Below are positions 48,401 to 58,119 of a DNA stretch of 64,000 nt, piece after piece (position 1 is the first letter of the stretch; each line of letters starts with the position of its first letter). Below the pieces are notes generated by a model. The model did not search any database and was not told the origin of the DNA. It saw only the letters and a list, made by a program, of their open reading frames with translations. Source of the DNA: Prorocentrum cordatum. Lineage: Eukaryota; Sar; Dinophyceae; Prorocentrales; Prorocentraceae. The position numbers and the translations under genes are program-made. The stretch is taken from NCBI GenBank assembly GCA_963575745.1, contig CAUYUJ010014358.1, positions 220,319-284,318 on the forward strand, written 5' to 3'.

Positions 48401-51400
48401 GCATGGTCACGGCCTCCAACCAGCTCGACATGACCAAGGCATACGAGAGGGTGGGCCACCAGACGCTCTGGGACGAAGGCTGCGCCAGCGGCGCCAACCT
48501 GGTGCTACTGCGCACCAGCATCAGCATATATGCGGGCCCACGGCGATGCAAGGTCGACGACGCGGTCTCGGGCGAGGTTGAGTTGGGCTGCAGCATCTTG
48601 GCGGGATGCGGGTTCGCGACATCATGGCTGAAGGTCCTCATGTACCGCAGCCTGAGGCTGTTCGGAGACAGGTATCAGTGCATCCAGCTGTTCGCCTTCG
48701 TCGACGACATCACCATCCTCTGCATCGGGTCACAGCGGTTCCTACTCAAGGTAGCAGCGGACGGCCTGCAGTATCTCATCGAGCTCCTCCGCAAGCTGGG
48801 CTTCGAGATCAACGGCTCGAAGTCCACGATCGTGATCTCCACGGCGTACGCGGGCAAGTGGATCGCCGACAAGGTGCACACGCGCACGGCGCAGCGGCTC
48901 CAGGTCAGGCAGCACCACCGCAACCTTGGCGTGGACTCGATGGTGGGGGCAAGGAGGCGCACCAAGGTCATGGACGGAAACTTCGACATGCAGAGGCGCC
49001 GCCTCGGACGAGTCACGTGCCTCAGACGCCAGGGCGCTAAGTCGGGCAAGGTGGGCAGGATGGGCATGCAGCCTGCAATGACGCACGGTGCCAGCGTGAT
49101 CGGCAGGAGCGATTCGCAGCTGCACGTGATCAGGGCGGCGGTCGGAGCGGCGATGTTCACCGACACGGCAAGGCGCTCGCTCACGCTGTCCTTCATGTTG
49201 GAGGGAGGCAAGCAGGACCCAGCCTACGCCGTCAACGCGGCGCCGCTGGTCGAATGGGCGAAGGCGGTCTGGACTAAGCGCATCCCCACCCACATACTGC
49301 AGGGAGCGCTTGACCGAGCAGAGGCGACTCAGCGGAACAAGTTGCACCCATGGGCCGCCGTGGTCGGGCCAGCGGGGGCGATGCTAGCCACGGCAAGGAG
49401 GATAGGCTGGCAAGTGCTCTCGGCCAGCAGGTGGACCTCTCACGACGGCGAGGAGCTGGAGTTGGGAGAAGGTGTGGGGCCACGGGCGATCAAAGGTTTG
49501 CTGGACAGAGCCATCGAGCGGTGGCAGTACACTCAGATAAGTATGCATGAAGGGCTGGAGCACCTCAAGGATGGCATTCACCTGGAGCCAGTGCGCAGGG
49601 TCATCCGCAACCTCGAGAAGCACGGCCTGCAGCAGGAGGCGCGCGGCCTGCGCTCCACCGTCATCGGAGCACAGTGGCCCCAGCAGCAGCTGCAGGCCGC
49701 GGGTCTTGCTGACTCCCCGCTGTGCCAGCGCTGCGGAGAGGCCCCTGGCACGCTCCCGCACCGCCACGGTGCATGCGTGGCGTGGACGCGGGAGCGCAGG
49801 GAGAGCGAGATCGGCCAGGTCCACTTCCCCGAGGGCATGCTCACCGCGATGCAGGAGGCGTTCTGGGGCAGGTGCCTGCTGCCCAACTGGAACGCGGGGC
49901 CGAGGCCATCGAGAGCGTGGCACACGGTATGGAGCGTGGAGGTCCCAGGAGGTTTCTTCATGGACGACGGCTTCGTGGACGGATCAGGGCGTAGCCTCGC
50001 AGGCCCTGATGGCATGCGGGTGGGCTTCGGCTGCGCATCGGTGGACCACCTCGGGCGAGTCGCGGGAGCCTGCCACGGGCCATCTCCTGGCTGGCTACAG
50101 GAAGTGGGAGAGGGCGAGCTCTTCGCAGTGGAGGTCATGCTGCAGCACGCCGTGCCCCCGTTCACCATCTACAGCGACTACCAGGACCTGCTCGACGGCA
50201 TCGCCGCGGGGACTGCCATATGCTGCGCGCCTGGCAAGGCCTACGCCGAGCAGTGGAGGAGGATCTGGCGTCTGATCATGGACATCGGGCAGGACCAGCT
50301 CCAGTTCCGCAAGGTCAAGGCCCACCAGGTCATCACCCAGCTCGCGCACGGCTCGGTGGAGCGGCGGCTCGCCCTTGGCAATCACGCCGCCGACACCGAG
50401 GCCAAGCTGGGAGCGGCCTGCCACCCCTGCAGCTCGCTGGCCGAGGAGGAGCGCTTCGCCTCCCAGCAAGGGGCGGTGGGCCGCATGGCTGGCTGGGTGG
50501 CCCAGGCGTGCGTGCTTGCCAACGGGAGCCAGAGGGACACCACGGGCAAGCAGGTGCTGACGAGGGCCCCGAGGCACGAGGAGCAGCACGGCATGGTGCG
50601 CGCCGCCAAGCGCCGCCGCACCCAGCCGCGCGGGCAGCCAGTGCCCGCGCCCGTCAGGAGAGTCGACACGAGCCTGAGCATGGAGCACGACGACCAGGAC
50701 GGCGACAGCAGCGGAGGCGAGCCGCCTCCGCGCGGGGCCACGGTGCTGTCGGCGGCGGCGCTCGCGGCGGCAGCTCGCAGCGCAGGCCTGGCGGGGGGCT
50801 CCGACGGCGTGACCGACGGCAAGGACCTGGCCCAGCGTGACAGCGCTGGCAGCAGGGGCGAGGCCGACCCCGCCGCGCCCCGCGGGACCCAGCAGGGGAC
50901 GGCGAGCCAGGCCAGCGGCGGTGGCCCTGACGGCCTGGCGGGCGGCTGGGCAGCGCGGGTCACCCCGCAGAGCGGCCAGGGCTGCAGCAGCCAGGCCTGC
51001 CACGGCGACGAGGACAGCGACGACGCGCCGCTGGTGCAGCCGCGCAGGCAGGCGGCACCGCGACGACGGCAGCTCTACACGGCGAAGGGCACGCTGGCTC
51101 GAGGAGGTGACAAGCGGCCTCGCGAGGCTGAAGCTCGGCAAGCAGCGCTGGAGGCGAGCAGCAGCCAGGCCGATGGCAGGACTGCCAGCCTGGACGGCAT
51201 CGGCCGCCGCGTGGCGGCACGGCTCCAGCGTGAGCGAGGGCCCCAGCTCTTCATGCCCGACGACGAGGGCAGCGTGGTGGGCCTGCCGCTGCGGCACCGT
51301 GCGCAGTGGGTCGGCGGCGACAGCGCGCTGCCCTTCGCATGCGACCGCTGCGGAGTCCGCTGCAGGGACCGCGCCCAGCTGGAGGCGGGGCTGTGCCGCG

Positions 51401-51681
51401 GGACGCCTGCTGCCGTGCTGGCGGCCGACGCGTCGCACCGGCTGATGACCATGGGCGACGTGGTGTTCTGCAGCGCATGCGGTGCAAGGGCGAGCGGAGG
51501 TGCGGCTGTCCTGCTGGCGGCGAAGTGCTTGGGCAAGATCGCCAACGCCACTGCGGGCACGAGGCTCAACAGGATGAAGGCGGGGGAGCACCCGATCAAG
51601 GGCCACTACATCGGCGAGCCCGTCCAGCTGGAGGCGCGCCTCACGGAGACCCCAGCGGACGAGGTGCCGACATCGGCATGA
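45469..51681 (+). CDS. LINE-B ORF2: endonuclease, reverse transcriptase, RNase H, zinc fingers (2070 aa)
   Basis: The ATG at 45469, 10 bases after the ORF1 stop, is preferred; the frame is open further upstream inside ORF1. Residues ~1-345 are unrecognised, with a tandem AEGTDP(S/A)GHALLT near 305-325. EEP endonuclease ~350-570: FLGQETHL (~377), GGDLNMHP (~498), LDYWVLP (~538), IKDHRPV (~563, catalytic His). Reverse transcriptase ~890-1130: TIIVFLAKKEGG.RPIALL, motif A LDMTKAYERVGH (~986), motif B ILAGCGFATSW, motif C FAFVDDITIL (~1077). A CxxC...HxxxC zinc motif (CQRCGEAPGTLPHRHGAC, ~1418) follows. RNase H ~1495-1645: DDGFVDGSG, YSDYQDLLDGI, KVKAHQ, GNHAADTEAK. The C-terminus is disordered, then zinc fingers CDRCGVRC (~1956) and CSACGARA. 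All catalytic residues are present, so it looks functional for target-primed reverse transcription. Confidence 0.92.
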   Translation: MTSMDKSNSTVAAADLVQEVAWEAEDAAARHLLGEAEVAAGSRGAAAIIERGLKSHSRDTGPPLPLQVDCAWAAEVPRLREEEAAQAVLDEAAPHALRAPPVVAAAANGARGAEPEPHGSVAVGAPGQGRPPFGAQAGIGYNDGATALHATPASAREETRASPHFETNGDVRAHAGLAFLKGQVKEPHKVQLNAQVSQFVDLVLELIGEIVLYFKRVGILAVKDHGPDQHHIKDANYSNAFLEVGQDGLMDMQVASEEELRRVRALTAPFPILPATLERRRVMPEVATVQQVAEPAAEGTDPSGHALLTAGRASWTAEGTDPAGHALLTVRAARRRAVKPRQPKSEHTLAITANGTTWSSLTDLLLDEVGRRADIFLGQETHLRGTVACATQEDWAKRAKWNLQLDPAVPTGRGGTSGGLCIATQPWRGLASYPCVSTRFGIARGRVQLRCWKGWLPGGVVVANVYLRHSEGMTARNRLLVNLLARELKRLARPFIIGGDLNMHPAELAKSGIFEKLRAEPIFTQEATLGDLAEGSVLDYWVLPKAVVQRVESCFVIHTTTIKDHRPVGLKLKNGVVEDLITVHKAPASSPATRPIGPGREVATSWGEAMTALGETEGCQEALANGFAAFMQGAEEELGSLFHIPKDDMPKYTGRGLEPRFVKIHPTRRNSAAVAKASPEARQALWLHDRLRELQRAYERDELRHRQAAQRLLDTLEHWNGSLMKTQDWHHFGAYWQRLRKLTIDDLAKLADQAQTVSVRLSKEFEKARCRSFDAWAKKATLNGAGLAHKWTRGPAGAGTGLLANGVAADVQDAADKFCADWLKQVWNVHEPMKATSWDEIKHHVLDAPAAGAIRTASRRFKHRTALGSDAFHPRWFAMLSDEALTSLGQLMVYMERAGNQPKQLTTIIVFLAKKEGGVRPIALLGGFLRVWTEVRRAQMQQWEDEHDLPCFHNASGRTAERAVWDQAVYQEWALKVGMVTASNQLDMTKAYERVGHQTLWDEGCASGANLVLLRTSISIYAGPRRCKVDDAVSGEVELGCSILAGCGFATSWLKVLMYRSLRLFGDRYQCIQLFAFVDDITILCIGSQRFLLKVAADGLQYLIELLRKLGFEINGSKSTIVISTAYAGKWIADKVHTRTAQRLQVRQHHRNLGVDSMVGARRRTKVMDGNFDMQRRRLGRVTCLRRQGAKSGKVGRMGMQPAMTHGASVIGRSDSQLHVIRAAVGAAMFTDTARRSLTLSFMLEGGKQDPAYAVNAAPLVEWAKAVWTKRIPTHILQGALDRAEATQRNKLHPWAAVVGPAGAMLATARRIGWQVLSASRWTSHDGEELELGEGVGPRAIKGLLDRAIERWQYTQISMHEGLEHLKDGIHLEPVRRVIRNLEKHGLQQEARGLRSTVIGAQWPQQQLQAAGLADSPLCQRCGEAPGTLPHRHGACVAWTRERRESEIGQVHFPEGMLTAMQEAFWGRCLLPNWNAGPRPSRAWHTVWSVEVPGGFFMDDGFVDGSGRSLAGPDGMRVGFGCASVDHLGRVAGACHGPSPGWLQEVGEGELFAVEVMLQHAVPPFTIYSDYQDLLDGIAAGTAICCAPGKAYAEQWRRIWRLIMDIGQDQLQFRKVKAHQVITQLAHGSVERRLALGNHAADTEAKLGAACHPCSSLAEEERFASQQGAVGRMAGWVAQACVLANGSQRDTTGKQVLTRAPRHEEQHGMVRAAKRRRTQPRGQPVPAPVRRVDTSLSMEHDDQDGDSSGGEPPPRGATVLSAAALAAAARSAGLAGGSDGVTDGKDLAQRDSAGSRGEADPAAPRGTQQGTASQASGGGPDGLAGGWAARVTPQSGQGCSSQACHGDEDSDDAPLVQPRRQAAPRRRQLYTAKGTLARGGDKRPREAEARQAALEASSSQADGRTASLDGIGRRVAARLQRERGPQLFMPDDEGSVVGLPLRHRAQWVGGDSALPFACDRCGVRCRDRAQLEAGLCRGTPAAVLAADASHRLMTMGDVVFCSACGARASGGAAVLLAAKCLGKIANATAGTRLNRMKAGEHPIKGHYIGEPVQLEARLTETPADEVPTSA

Positions 51682-51990
51682 AGTTCGTGGGCGGCTCGCC
51701 GCCCAGCCTGGGCACTGCTGCGGCCGTTCGGCCTGCTGGGCGGCAGCGGGAGGGCGCTGGGCGGCGAGAGGCCCCTGGCGTGGCGCGGAGGCGGCCTGCG
51801 CCGCGCCGCGCCTGCGCCGAGGTGGGCTGGCGGCTGAGGCCGTAGGCCCGTGCCCGCCCGCGCGGCGGCGGCGGTCGGCGCCGTGTCGCGAGGGCGTGCC
51901 GCGCCCGCGGCGGCGAGGCGGGGGGCCGCCGCGCCGCTCGGGCGCTCGGGCGGCGCGCCGAGACAGACGGCCCGCCGCGCAAGTGGGTGC
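51682..51990 (+). other. LINE-B 3' untranslated region
   Basis: About 300 bases of extreme GC content after the ORF2 stop, with no poly(A) tail. It runs directly into TCC repeats at about 51990, so the element may end in, or be primed by, the microsatellite. Confidence 0.6.
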
Positions 51991-52022
51991 GGCTCCTCCT
52001 CCTCCTCCTCCTCCTCCTCCTC

Positions 52023-52057
<35 letters not shown>

Positions 52058-52390
52058 CTTCCCCTCCTCGCCCTCCTCGCCCTCCTCGCCCTCCTCGCCC
52101 TCCTTCCCTCTTCCCGCTGGCTCCCCCCTCCCTCCTCCGTCTCCTCCTCCGAGGGACGGGGGGGAAGGGGGCAGCGGCGGCTCCGGACGAGGGCCCGAGG
52201 GAGGAGGAGGGAGGAGTGCGGGGGGCGAGGGGGAGGGGAGGGGGGGGGGGGCGAGGGGGGCGAGGCAAGCAAGGGGGGGCCAGGGGGGGGGGCGAGGGGG
52301 AGGGGGGGCGAGGGGGAGGGGAGGGAAGGGGGGCGAGGAGTAGTGCGGGGGGCGAGGGGCGGGGAGGGGAGGGGGGCGAGGGGGGCGAGG
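51991..52390. repeat. (TCC)n tract followed by G-rich GGGGGCGAGG repeat
   Basis: TCC array 51991-52045, C run, CCTCGCCCT repeats to ~52105. Then from ~52150 the G-rich form (GGGGGCGAGGGGGAGGG) takes over on the same strand, so the two halves are roughly inverted. Confidence 0.85.
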
Positions 52391-52403
52391 CATGCTGGGT
52401 TTA

Positions 52404-52589
52404 GGTCGGGCGTGTCCCCCTACAGGGGGCTTTCGACGAAAAACGAAAACTACCCAGAAAATGCCCCTAAGAAGGCCAACGAATATTCAAAAAATAGTCC
52501 CCGGACTATTTTTGGACTATTGTTTCACTATGTTTGGGGTATGTTTTGTTTTTCGTCGCAAATCCCCTTGTAGGGGGACAGGCCCGACA
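52404..52589. mobile_element. MITE, copy 1 (186 bp)
   Basis: Terminal inverted repeats of ~40 bp: GTCGGGCGTGTCCCCCTACA...TTCGACGAAAAACGAAA at the left, and inverted GTCGGGCCTGTCCCCCTACA...GCGACGAAAAACAAAA at the right. The interior is AT-rich with GTCCCCGGACTATTTTTGGAC. Flanked by TA on both sides. No coding capacity. Confidence 0.85.
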
Positions 52590-52879
52590 TAAAGCTAGGT
52601 GCACTCGCGCCTCATCTGCCGTCCGCGCCCCGTTCCCATGGGGCCGGGTCTCCTCCACCCGCGGGCGGACGCGTGGCATGGCCGACCTGCGACTCGCCCA
52701 GATCGTGCTGTGCGCCATCGGAAACATGCGAACTCCGTGACAGGAGGAGGCGGTGGCGGGTGAGCAGGAGGACCAGCGGGCGGAGGAGAATGAGGACGAA
52801 CAGCAGCAAGAGGAACTAGAGCGGAAGGATCGGGATGGAAAGGAAGACCAGGGGAAAGCGGAGGAGGGGAGATTAGGGG

Positions 52880-53160
52880 GGCGACAGCGATGAAGAACGA
52901 CACGGATTCAGAAGTGGCCCGCGCAGGGGCGAGGACAAACGGGAATGGAACGAGCGGGAGAAAGAGGAGGACCAGGGGAAGGCGGAGGAGGGGAAATGAT
53001 GGGGGGAACCACAATGATGCAAGACTCGGATCCAGAAAAGTGGCCCGCGCTGGGGCGAGAGCGCCATTCTGAACGACGGGAGCAAAGCGCCGATCCGACA
53101 AGGAGGCCCACGCTGCAGAGGGAGCACCATTTTGACACACCCAGCATTAATTCAAGTCTG
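52880..53160 (+). repeat. dispersed AGTGGCCCGCGC repeat, partial and full copies
   Basis: Copies near 52910 and 53035 of the family also at 8170-8260. The copy at 53035-53100 is the best match. Confidence 0.75.
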
Positions 53161-53519
53161 TAAAAACAAAACTAACTGTGTGTAAAATCCTGTGTGGAGA
53201 ACAGCACTCGGAGGGGCGAACGATCTCCTGGACAACTTCAGGGGAGGAGGGGGATTAGTATTCATATTGGTTAATTGTGAAAGAGAGGGGGGCGAGAGGC
53301 GAGAGGTGAGGAGATGGGGGCTCCAGAAGAGACGGGGGGCGAGGGGGGTGAGGGGGGGAGGGAGGAGTGATGGAAGGGAGGGGGACTCGATGTTCGAGGA
53401 CCGAGGTTGTTGTAAACGTTTAACTAGAACCACGCGCGCGCTTCGCGCGCGCTTAGGTTCTGTCGAGTCACAGACCCAGGAATCGTTGTGAGAAGAAATT
53501 GGTGACGCGAAGCGTCGTG

Positions 53520-54705
53520 GGGGCGTCCTTGGACGTCTGGGGTCTCCTGGGGCCTCTTGAGGGGCCTCCTGGGGGCCTCCTGGCGGCCTCTTGGGGCGGA
53601 AGGCTCGAGCTTGCGGTTCGTGGTCCCCCTCTGGGCCCCCTCTTGGGCCCGTCTTGGGGCCCTCTTGGGCCATCTTGGGCGCCTCTTGGGCCGTCTTGGG
53701 GCCCTCTTGGGCTGTCCTGGGGCCCTCTTGGAAGCTTCTTGGGCCGTCTTAGGGCGGTCTTGGGCGCCTCTTGGGCCGTCCTGTAACGTCGGAAAGCCCA
53801 AAAGGCGACTTTGTGGAACATGTACGTTTTACGAAGGGAATGGGTCAATTTTTGCGTCTAGGGGCCCTCTTGGGACGCATGTTGGAGGCTTCTTGGGGCG
53901 TCTTGGGGGCGTCCTTGGACGTCTGGGGTCTCCTGGGGCCTCTTGAGGGGCCTCCTTGGGGCCTCCTGGCGGCCTCTTGGGGCGGAAGGCTCGAGCTTGC
54001 GGTTCGTGGTCCCCCTCTGGGCCCCCTCTTGGGCCCGTCTTGGGGCCCTCTTGGGCCATCTTGGGCGCCTCTTGGGCCGTCTTGGGGCCCTCTTGGGCTG
54101 TCCTGGGGCCCTCTTGGAAGCTTCTTGGGCCGTCTTGGGGCGGTCTTGGGCGCCTCTTGGGCCGTCCTGTAACGTCGGAAAGCCCAAAAGGCGACTTTGT
54201 TGAAAAATGTACGTTTTACGAAGGGAATGGGCAATTTTTGCGTCTAGGGGCCCTCTTGGGACGCATGTTGGAGGCTTCTTGGGGCGTCTTGGGGGCGTCC
54301 TTGGACGTCTGGGGTCTCCTGGGGCCTCTTGAGGGGCCTCCTGGGGGCCTCCTGGCGGCCTCTTGGGGCGGAAGGCTCGAGCTTGCGGTTCGTGGTCCCC
54401 CTCTGGGCCCCCTCTTGGGCCCGTCTTGGGGCCCTCTTGGGCCATCTTGGGCGCCTCTTGGGCCGTCTTGGGGCCCTCTTGGGCTGTCCTGGGGCCCTCT
54501 TGGAAGCTTCTTGGGCCGTCTTGGGGCGGTCTTGGGCGCCTCTTGGGCCGTCCTGTAACGTCGGAAAGCCCAAAAGAGAACTTTGTTGAAAATGTACGTT
54601 TTACGAAGGGAATGGGCCAATTTTGCGTCTAGGGGCCCTCTTGGGACGCATGTTGGAGGCTTCTTGGGGCCTCTTGGGGGCGTCCTTGGACGTCTGGAGG
54701 CCATC
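53520..54705 (-). repeat. 386-bp tandem repeat, three full copies plus a partial
   Basis: Landmarks recur at exact spacing. GTCCTTGGACGTCTGG is at 53525, 53911, 54297 and 54682. CTGTAACGTCGGAAAGCCCA is at 53781, 54167 and 54553. Units are almost identical and are themselves built from a 9-12-bp CCTCTTGGGCCGTCTTGGG motif. Related, inverted and more diverged sequence lies at 3590-4470. All long frames here (Pro/Arg/Gly-rich) are repeat artefacts. Confidence 0.95.
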
Positions 54706-54789
54706 TTCAGCATCTCGGAGCCCTCTTGGAGGCCTCTTGGAAGTTTCTTGGGCCGTCTTGGGCGCTCCTGGGGCCGTCTTGTCTGACCG

Positions 54790-55855
54790 GGGAGGCCTCC
54801 GGCAAGCCCCGACGAGCCTCCGGGCCCCCCGGAGCCCACATTTGCGGTCGAGGTCCCGGCCCCGGGCCCCCGGACCCGGTGCGCCGTTATATGTATATAA
54901 TTCTTTCTGCCCCCGTCGCCATGGTTGGATCCGTGTCGAAACTCGGAGGTCCAGACACCGATGAGGAGGTCCAGACACCGATTTTGACTGGAGGGGGTGG
55001 GGAGGGACAGGACAGGGGGGCCATGAGGAGAGGAGAGGGAGAGAGAGGAGGGAAGTAGGGGAGGGGAGGGAAGGGACGGATGGCGACAGTTTTGTTTGAG
55101 TGGGGGGGGATTCGAAGAGCATGGCGGGGAGGATGGGGGAAGGCAGAAAGGAAGAGAGGGGAGGAAGCGAATGACCCAGGAAGGGATGGTAAAGGAGGCG
55201 AGGGGGTTGTGAAGGGAGGGGAAATGGTGGACAGGAGAGCAGCGGCCAAACAAGGGCTTCAAGAAGCCAGGGCGGAGGGAGGGAGGGGCGGAAGGGAGCA
55301 GAAGTTCGCCAAGGAGCGAAGAGAGACATGAGAAGCTGTGTTTATGCTGCTTTTCTGGTCTGAGTTATGGGTGAAGTCGATAGCGCACAAAAATCCACAC
55401 ACACACACACAGCACTTCAATTCAAGCCTGTCTAGTGGGCCTGTCCTCCACCACTACGCCTGTTGTTTGGTCCGACGCGCAGACGATTTCGCATTTGATG
55501 AGCCTCCTGTATGTTCACGCAGCATGTTCAAAATAAGGGTGACGCCGACAGCGCAGGCAAGTCCCCACACGATACTACAAGACAAGCCAGTCGAGTCGGT
55601 CGATCCTCCCCCCGCTCTCCCCCCACTCCTCCTTCTCCTTCCACCCTGCTGCGCCATTTTTCTTCTGACGCACGTATGCCAACAAGCAATTGTCAGAGAC
55701 AATTCGCTCAAATCCGCTGGACGCCCCCCGACTGCAAGCAGTCGCCGCGGAGAGCGTCTCCAAAATCCGATGGCACATCAGCTGGGCAGAAGGGATAGGG
55801 ACAGCGAAGCACAGACGCGATGACAACGAGATCGGGGGCCAACACGCGATGACAG
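54790..55855. other. no gene recognised
   Basis: G-rich 54980-55330, then mixed-composition DNA with a short CA run at 55396. No domain or RNA gene seen. Confidence 0.4.
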
Positions 55856-55857
55856 CA

Positions 55858-55922
55858 GCAGCAGCAACAACACACACACACGCACACACACGCACACACA
55901 CACATACACACACACACACACC
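55858..55922. repeat. (CA)n microsatellite
   Basis: CA repeat with CG interruptions, preceded by CAGCAGCAGCAA. Confidence 0.9.
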
Positions 55923-56059
55923 AAAAAAAGGAATACTCAAATCCCAGGACTCCCCCTACGTTCCACACCTATGGACCACCGGCAGATCAACCCACCTCCC
56001 GCATGTTCCACATCTTCCGGGGAATCGACGAGGATGTGTGTCTGTGAATGTCCTTTTCC

Positions 56060-56255
56060 TCCTGGAGACCGTGTGTCGGCTACACGCAAGAGTGACCCCA
56101 GGCAGGAGTGGCCTTTGGTGCGCGGACCGAGGGGGCGCAAGGTGGCCAAATTCAAGCGCGCAGTCAGCTGCTATCCCATCGCGCTCGGCGATCAGAGGGA
56201 CCCCGATGAGCCCGCACCAGAGGTCCCTCCGGCAAAGAGCCACTCTTCCGCGCAG
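56060..56255 (+). repeat. diverged duplication A, copy 1
   Basis: Contains 'GTCGGCTACACG.A.GAGTGACCC', 'GTG(G/A)CCTTTGGTGCGC' and, ~100 bp later, 'CC(G/C)GCACCA.A.GTC.CTCCGGC'. Matches 57843-58020 in the same order. Confidence 0.75.
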
Positions 56256-56459
56256 CCGAGTGGGAGGCCCAAGCTGACACTGCTCGGGAGCGGCCAAGAG
56301 GGGGGTGTCCAAGAGGGGCGGGTGCAAAATCATGACCGGCGGCATGTGCGCGGCCCAGCGGGGGGGCCGGGGGCGTACTGAAATACGAAGAGGCGCCATG
56401 AAATCTGGGGAGGTATCATGGCCTCCGCCATGATATCCACCCCCCCCTAGTCATCACCC

Positions 56460-56605
56460 CCTGGCCATCGCTCGAACGTCCATTTCCTGTGTATTTGTCA
56501 GTTTCGTGCGTGGTTTTTTCGCGAAATGATCAAGGATGCTCCTCGATGGTCCTCGCCGAAGGAAAAAATGCACACGGCCGAGCGATGCCAAGCCCCCCTC
56601 TTTGC
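56460..56605 (+). repeat. diverged duplication B, copy 1
   Basis: Contains 'CATCGCTCG.A.GTCCA.TTCC', 'GGTCCTCG' and 'AAAAATGCACACG.CCGAGCG' plus 'ATGCCA'. Matches 57412-57560. Confidence 0.75.
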
Positions 56606-56694
56606 CGCCCCCGACGTTCGGCCTCTGGGTGCCCTCACCGGGCCTCGGGACCGTCAAAAGCGACCCAGGATGAACAACTGGCCCCGGGGAAGGG

Positions 56695-57000
56695 GAAGAG
56701 GAGGAGGAGGACGACGAGGAGGAGGAGGAGGACGAAGAGGAGGAGGAGGAGGACGACGAGAGGAGGAGGAGGAGGAGGAGGAGGAGGACGAAGAGGAGGA
56801 GGGGGAGGAGGAGGACGACGAGGAGGAGGAGGAGGAGAGGGAGGAGGAGAGAGAGGAGGAGACGGAGGAGGAGGGAGGAGGAGGAGGAGACGACGAGGAG
56901 GAGGAGGAGGAGGAGAGGGAGGAGGAGAGGAGGACGACGAGGAGGAGGAGGACGACGAGGAGGAGGAGGAGGAGGAGGAGGACGAGGAGGAGGAGCCAGC
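56695..57000. repeat. GGA/GAC polypurine-rich microsatellite
   Basis: GGAGGA with GACGACGAG interruptions, followed at 57000-57180 by a GGCGGCCCGCGG repeat of very high GC. Confidence 0.9.
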
Positions 57001-57411
57001 GGGCGCAGGCTCGGCTCCCGGGGCGCCGCCTCCGCCGGGCGGCGCGGCCAGGGCGGCGGTCGCCGGCCTCGCGGCCAGGGCCTGCGGCGGGGGGCGGCCC
57101 GCGGCGGCGGCCCGCGGGCGGCCCGCGGCGGCGGCCCGCGGCGGCGGCCCGCGGGCGGCCAGGCCGCGCGGCGGAAGCGATTGAGCGAGCAAGGACCGGT
57201 GCGCAGTCGAGGCGTTGACCCAAGGAACCCTAAAGAAGGAACGGGGCCCCTATTTTCCATTCCACAAGTGGAGCTTCGATCTCCCATCGGGAATCTGAGG
57301 TACACCTCAGGCAAGCTGTGAAACACTTCAGGAGCACGGAGCCCCTCCCCAACGAAAAGGGTTCCTTCTTCAGGGCCCCGACTGTAAGACAAACTGCTTC
57401 GCCGTCGGGGA

Positions 57412-57560
57412 CGCCCTTGCCGTCGCTCGGAGGTCCACTTCCCGTGCGCGTCTCGGTGTCGTGCATGTTATGTTTGTTTGTTTGCTCTCGATGGTACAGG
57501 ATGGTCCTCGGTGGTTCTCGCCGAGAAAAATGCACACGTCCGAGCGATGCCAGGCTTATG
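57412..57560 (+). repeat. diverged duplication B, copy 2
   Basis: Second copy of the 56460-56605 segment, with a GTTTGTTTGTTTG insertion near 57470. Confidence 0.75.
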
Positions 57561-57842
57561 TTGTTCCCATCCTACTGAAGGACCACATCCCAGAAATAAT
57601 TTCGAGCACCCAGGTGTCGAAACGGTGTCGAGACAGTGCAGGGCGGGTGTCTCCCAGGGCCCGACACGTGAAAGCCCTTGAGTTTCGGTACTTCTTCTGG
57701 CCGCTCGAAATTCGTCCTGGTGGTCAACGCTGCAGTAGTTTGGAGCACCATAGTGCCAGGCGCCCGTGCTGGAGGAGGCTGGCGCTGAGAGCTCCAGCTC
57801 CGACCAGGCGCGCTCGTCCTCGGTCGTGGCTCCCGGGGCCCG

Positions 57843-58020
57843 CTGTCGGCTACACGTATGAGTGACCCTGGGTAAGAGTGACCTTTGGTGCGCAGCTTTT
57901 TGGGGACCGCGGGGAGGCCAAATCCAGGCGCGCTAGCCGCTGCTACCGCTTCGCGGTCGGCCATCTGGGGGCCCATCTGTACCCGCACCAAATGTCACTC
58001 CGGCGAAAGGACACTCTTAC
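57843..58020 (+). repeat. diverged duplication A, copy 2
   Basis: Second copy of the 56060-56255 segment. The order of the four segments along the plus strand is A, B, B, A. Confidence 0.75.
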
Positions 58021-58119
58021 GTCCAGTCGACGCTGGCGGGCTCCAGGGCCAACAGAGATGAGCCCGGGGCGAAGCATTTGGCCCCTGGGGCCTCTCCCCA
58101 GGGGCGACGACTGGAGTTA

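Larger units (their letters stand above)
44105..51990 (+). mobile_element. LINE-B, full-length non-LTR retroelement between TCC tracts
   Basis: Spliced leader, ~146-base leader region, ORF1, ORF2 and a ~300-base very GC-rich 3' region, ending in '...GTGGGTGCGGC' followed by a TCC microsatellite. TCC on both sides makes any target duplication unreadable and suggests integration into a TCC tract. Apart from one base in a C run, both ORFs are open, so the copy is young. Confidence 0.8.

Noticed and set aside
50095-52272. 725-aa minus-strand open frame
   Set aside because: Antisense of LINE-B ORF2, whose RNase H and zinc-finger motifs on plus are unambiguous. Its composition is Arg/Pro/Ala from GC-rich DNA.
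53424-54632. Several 85-200-aa Pro/Arg/Gly frames
   Set aside because: Translation of the 386-bp satellite; present in many frames on both strands.
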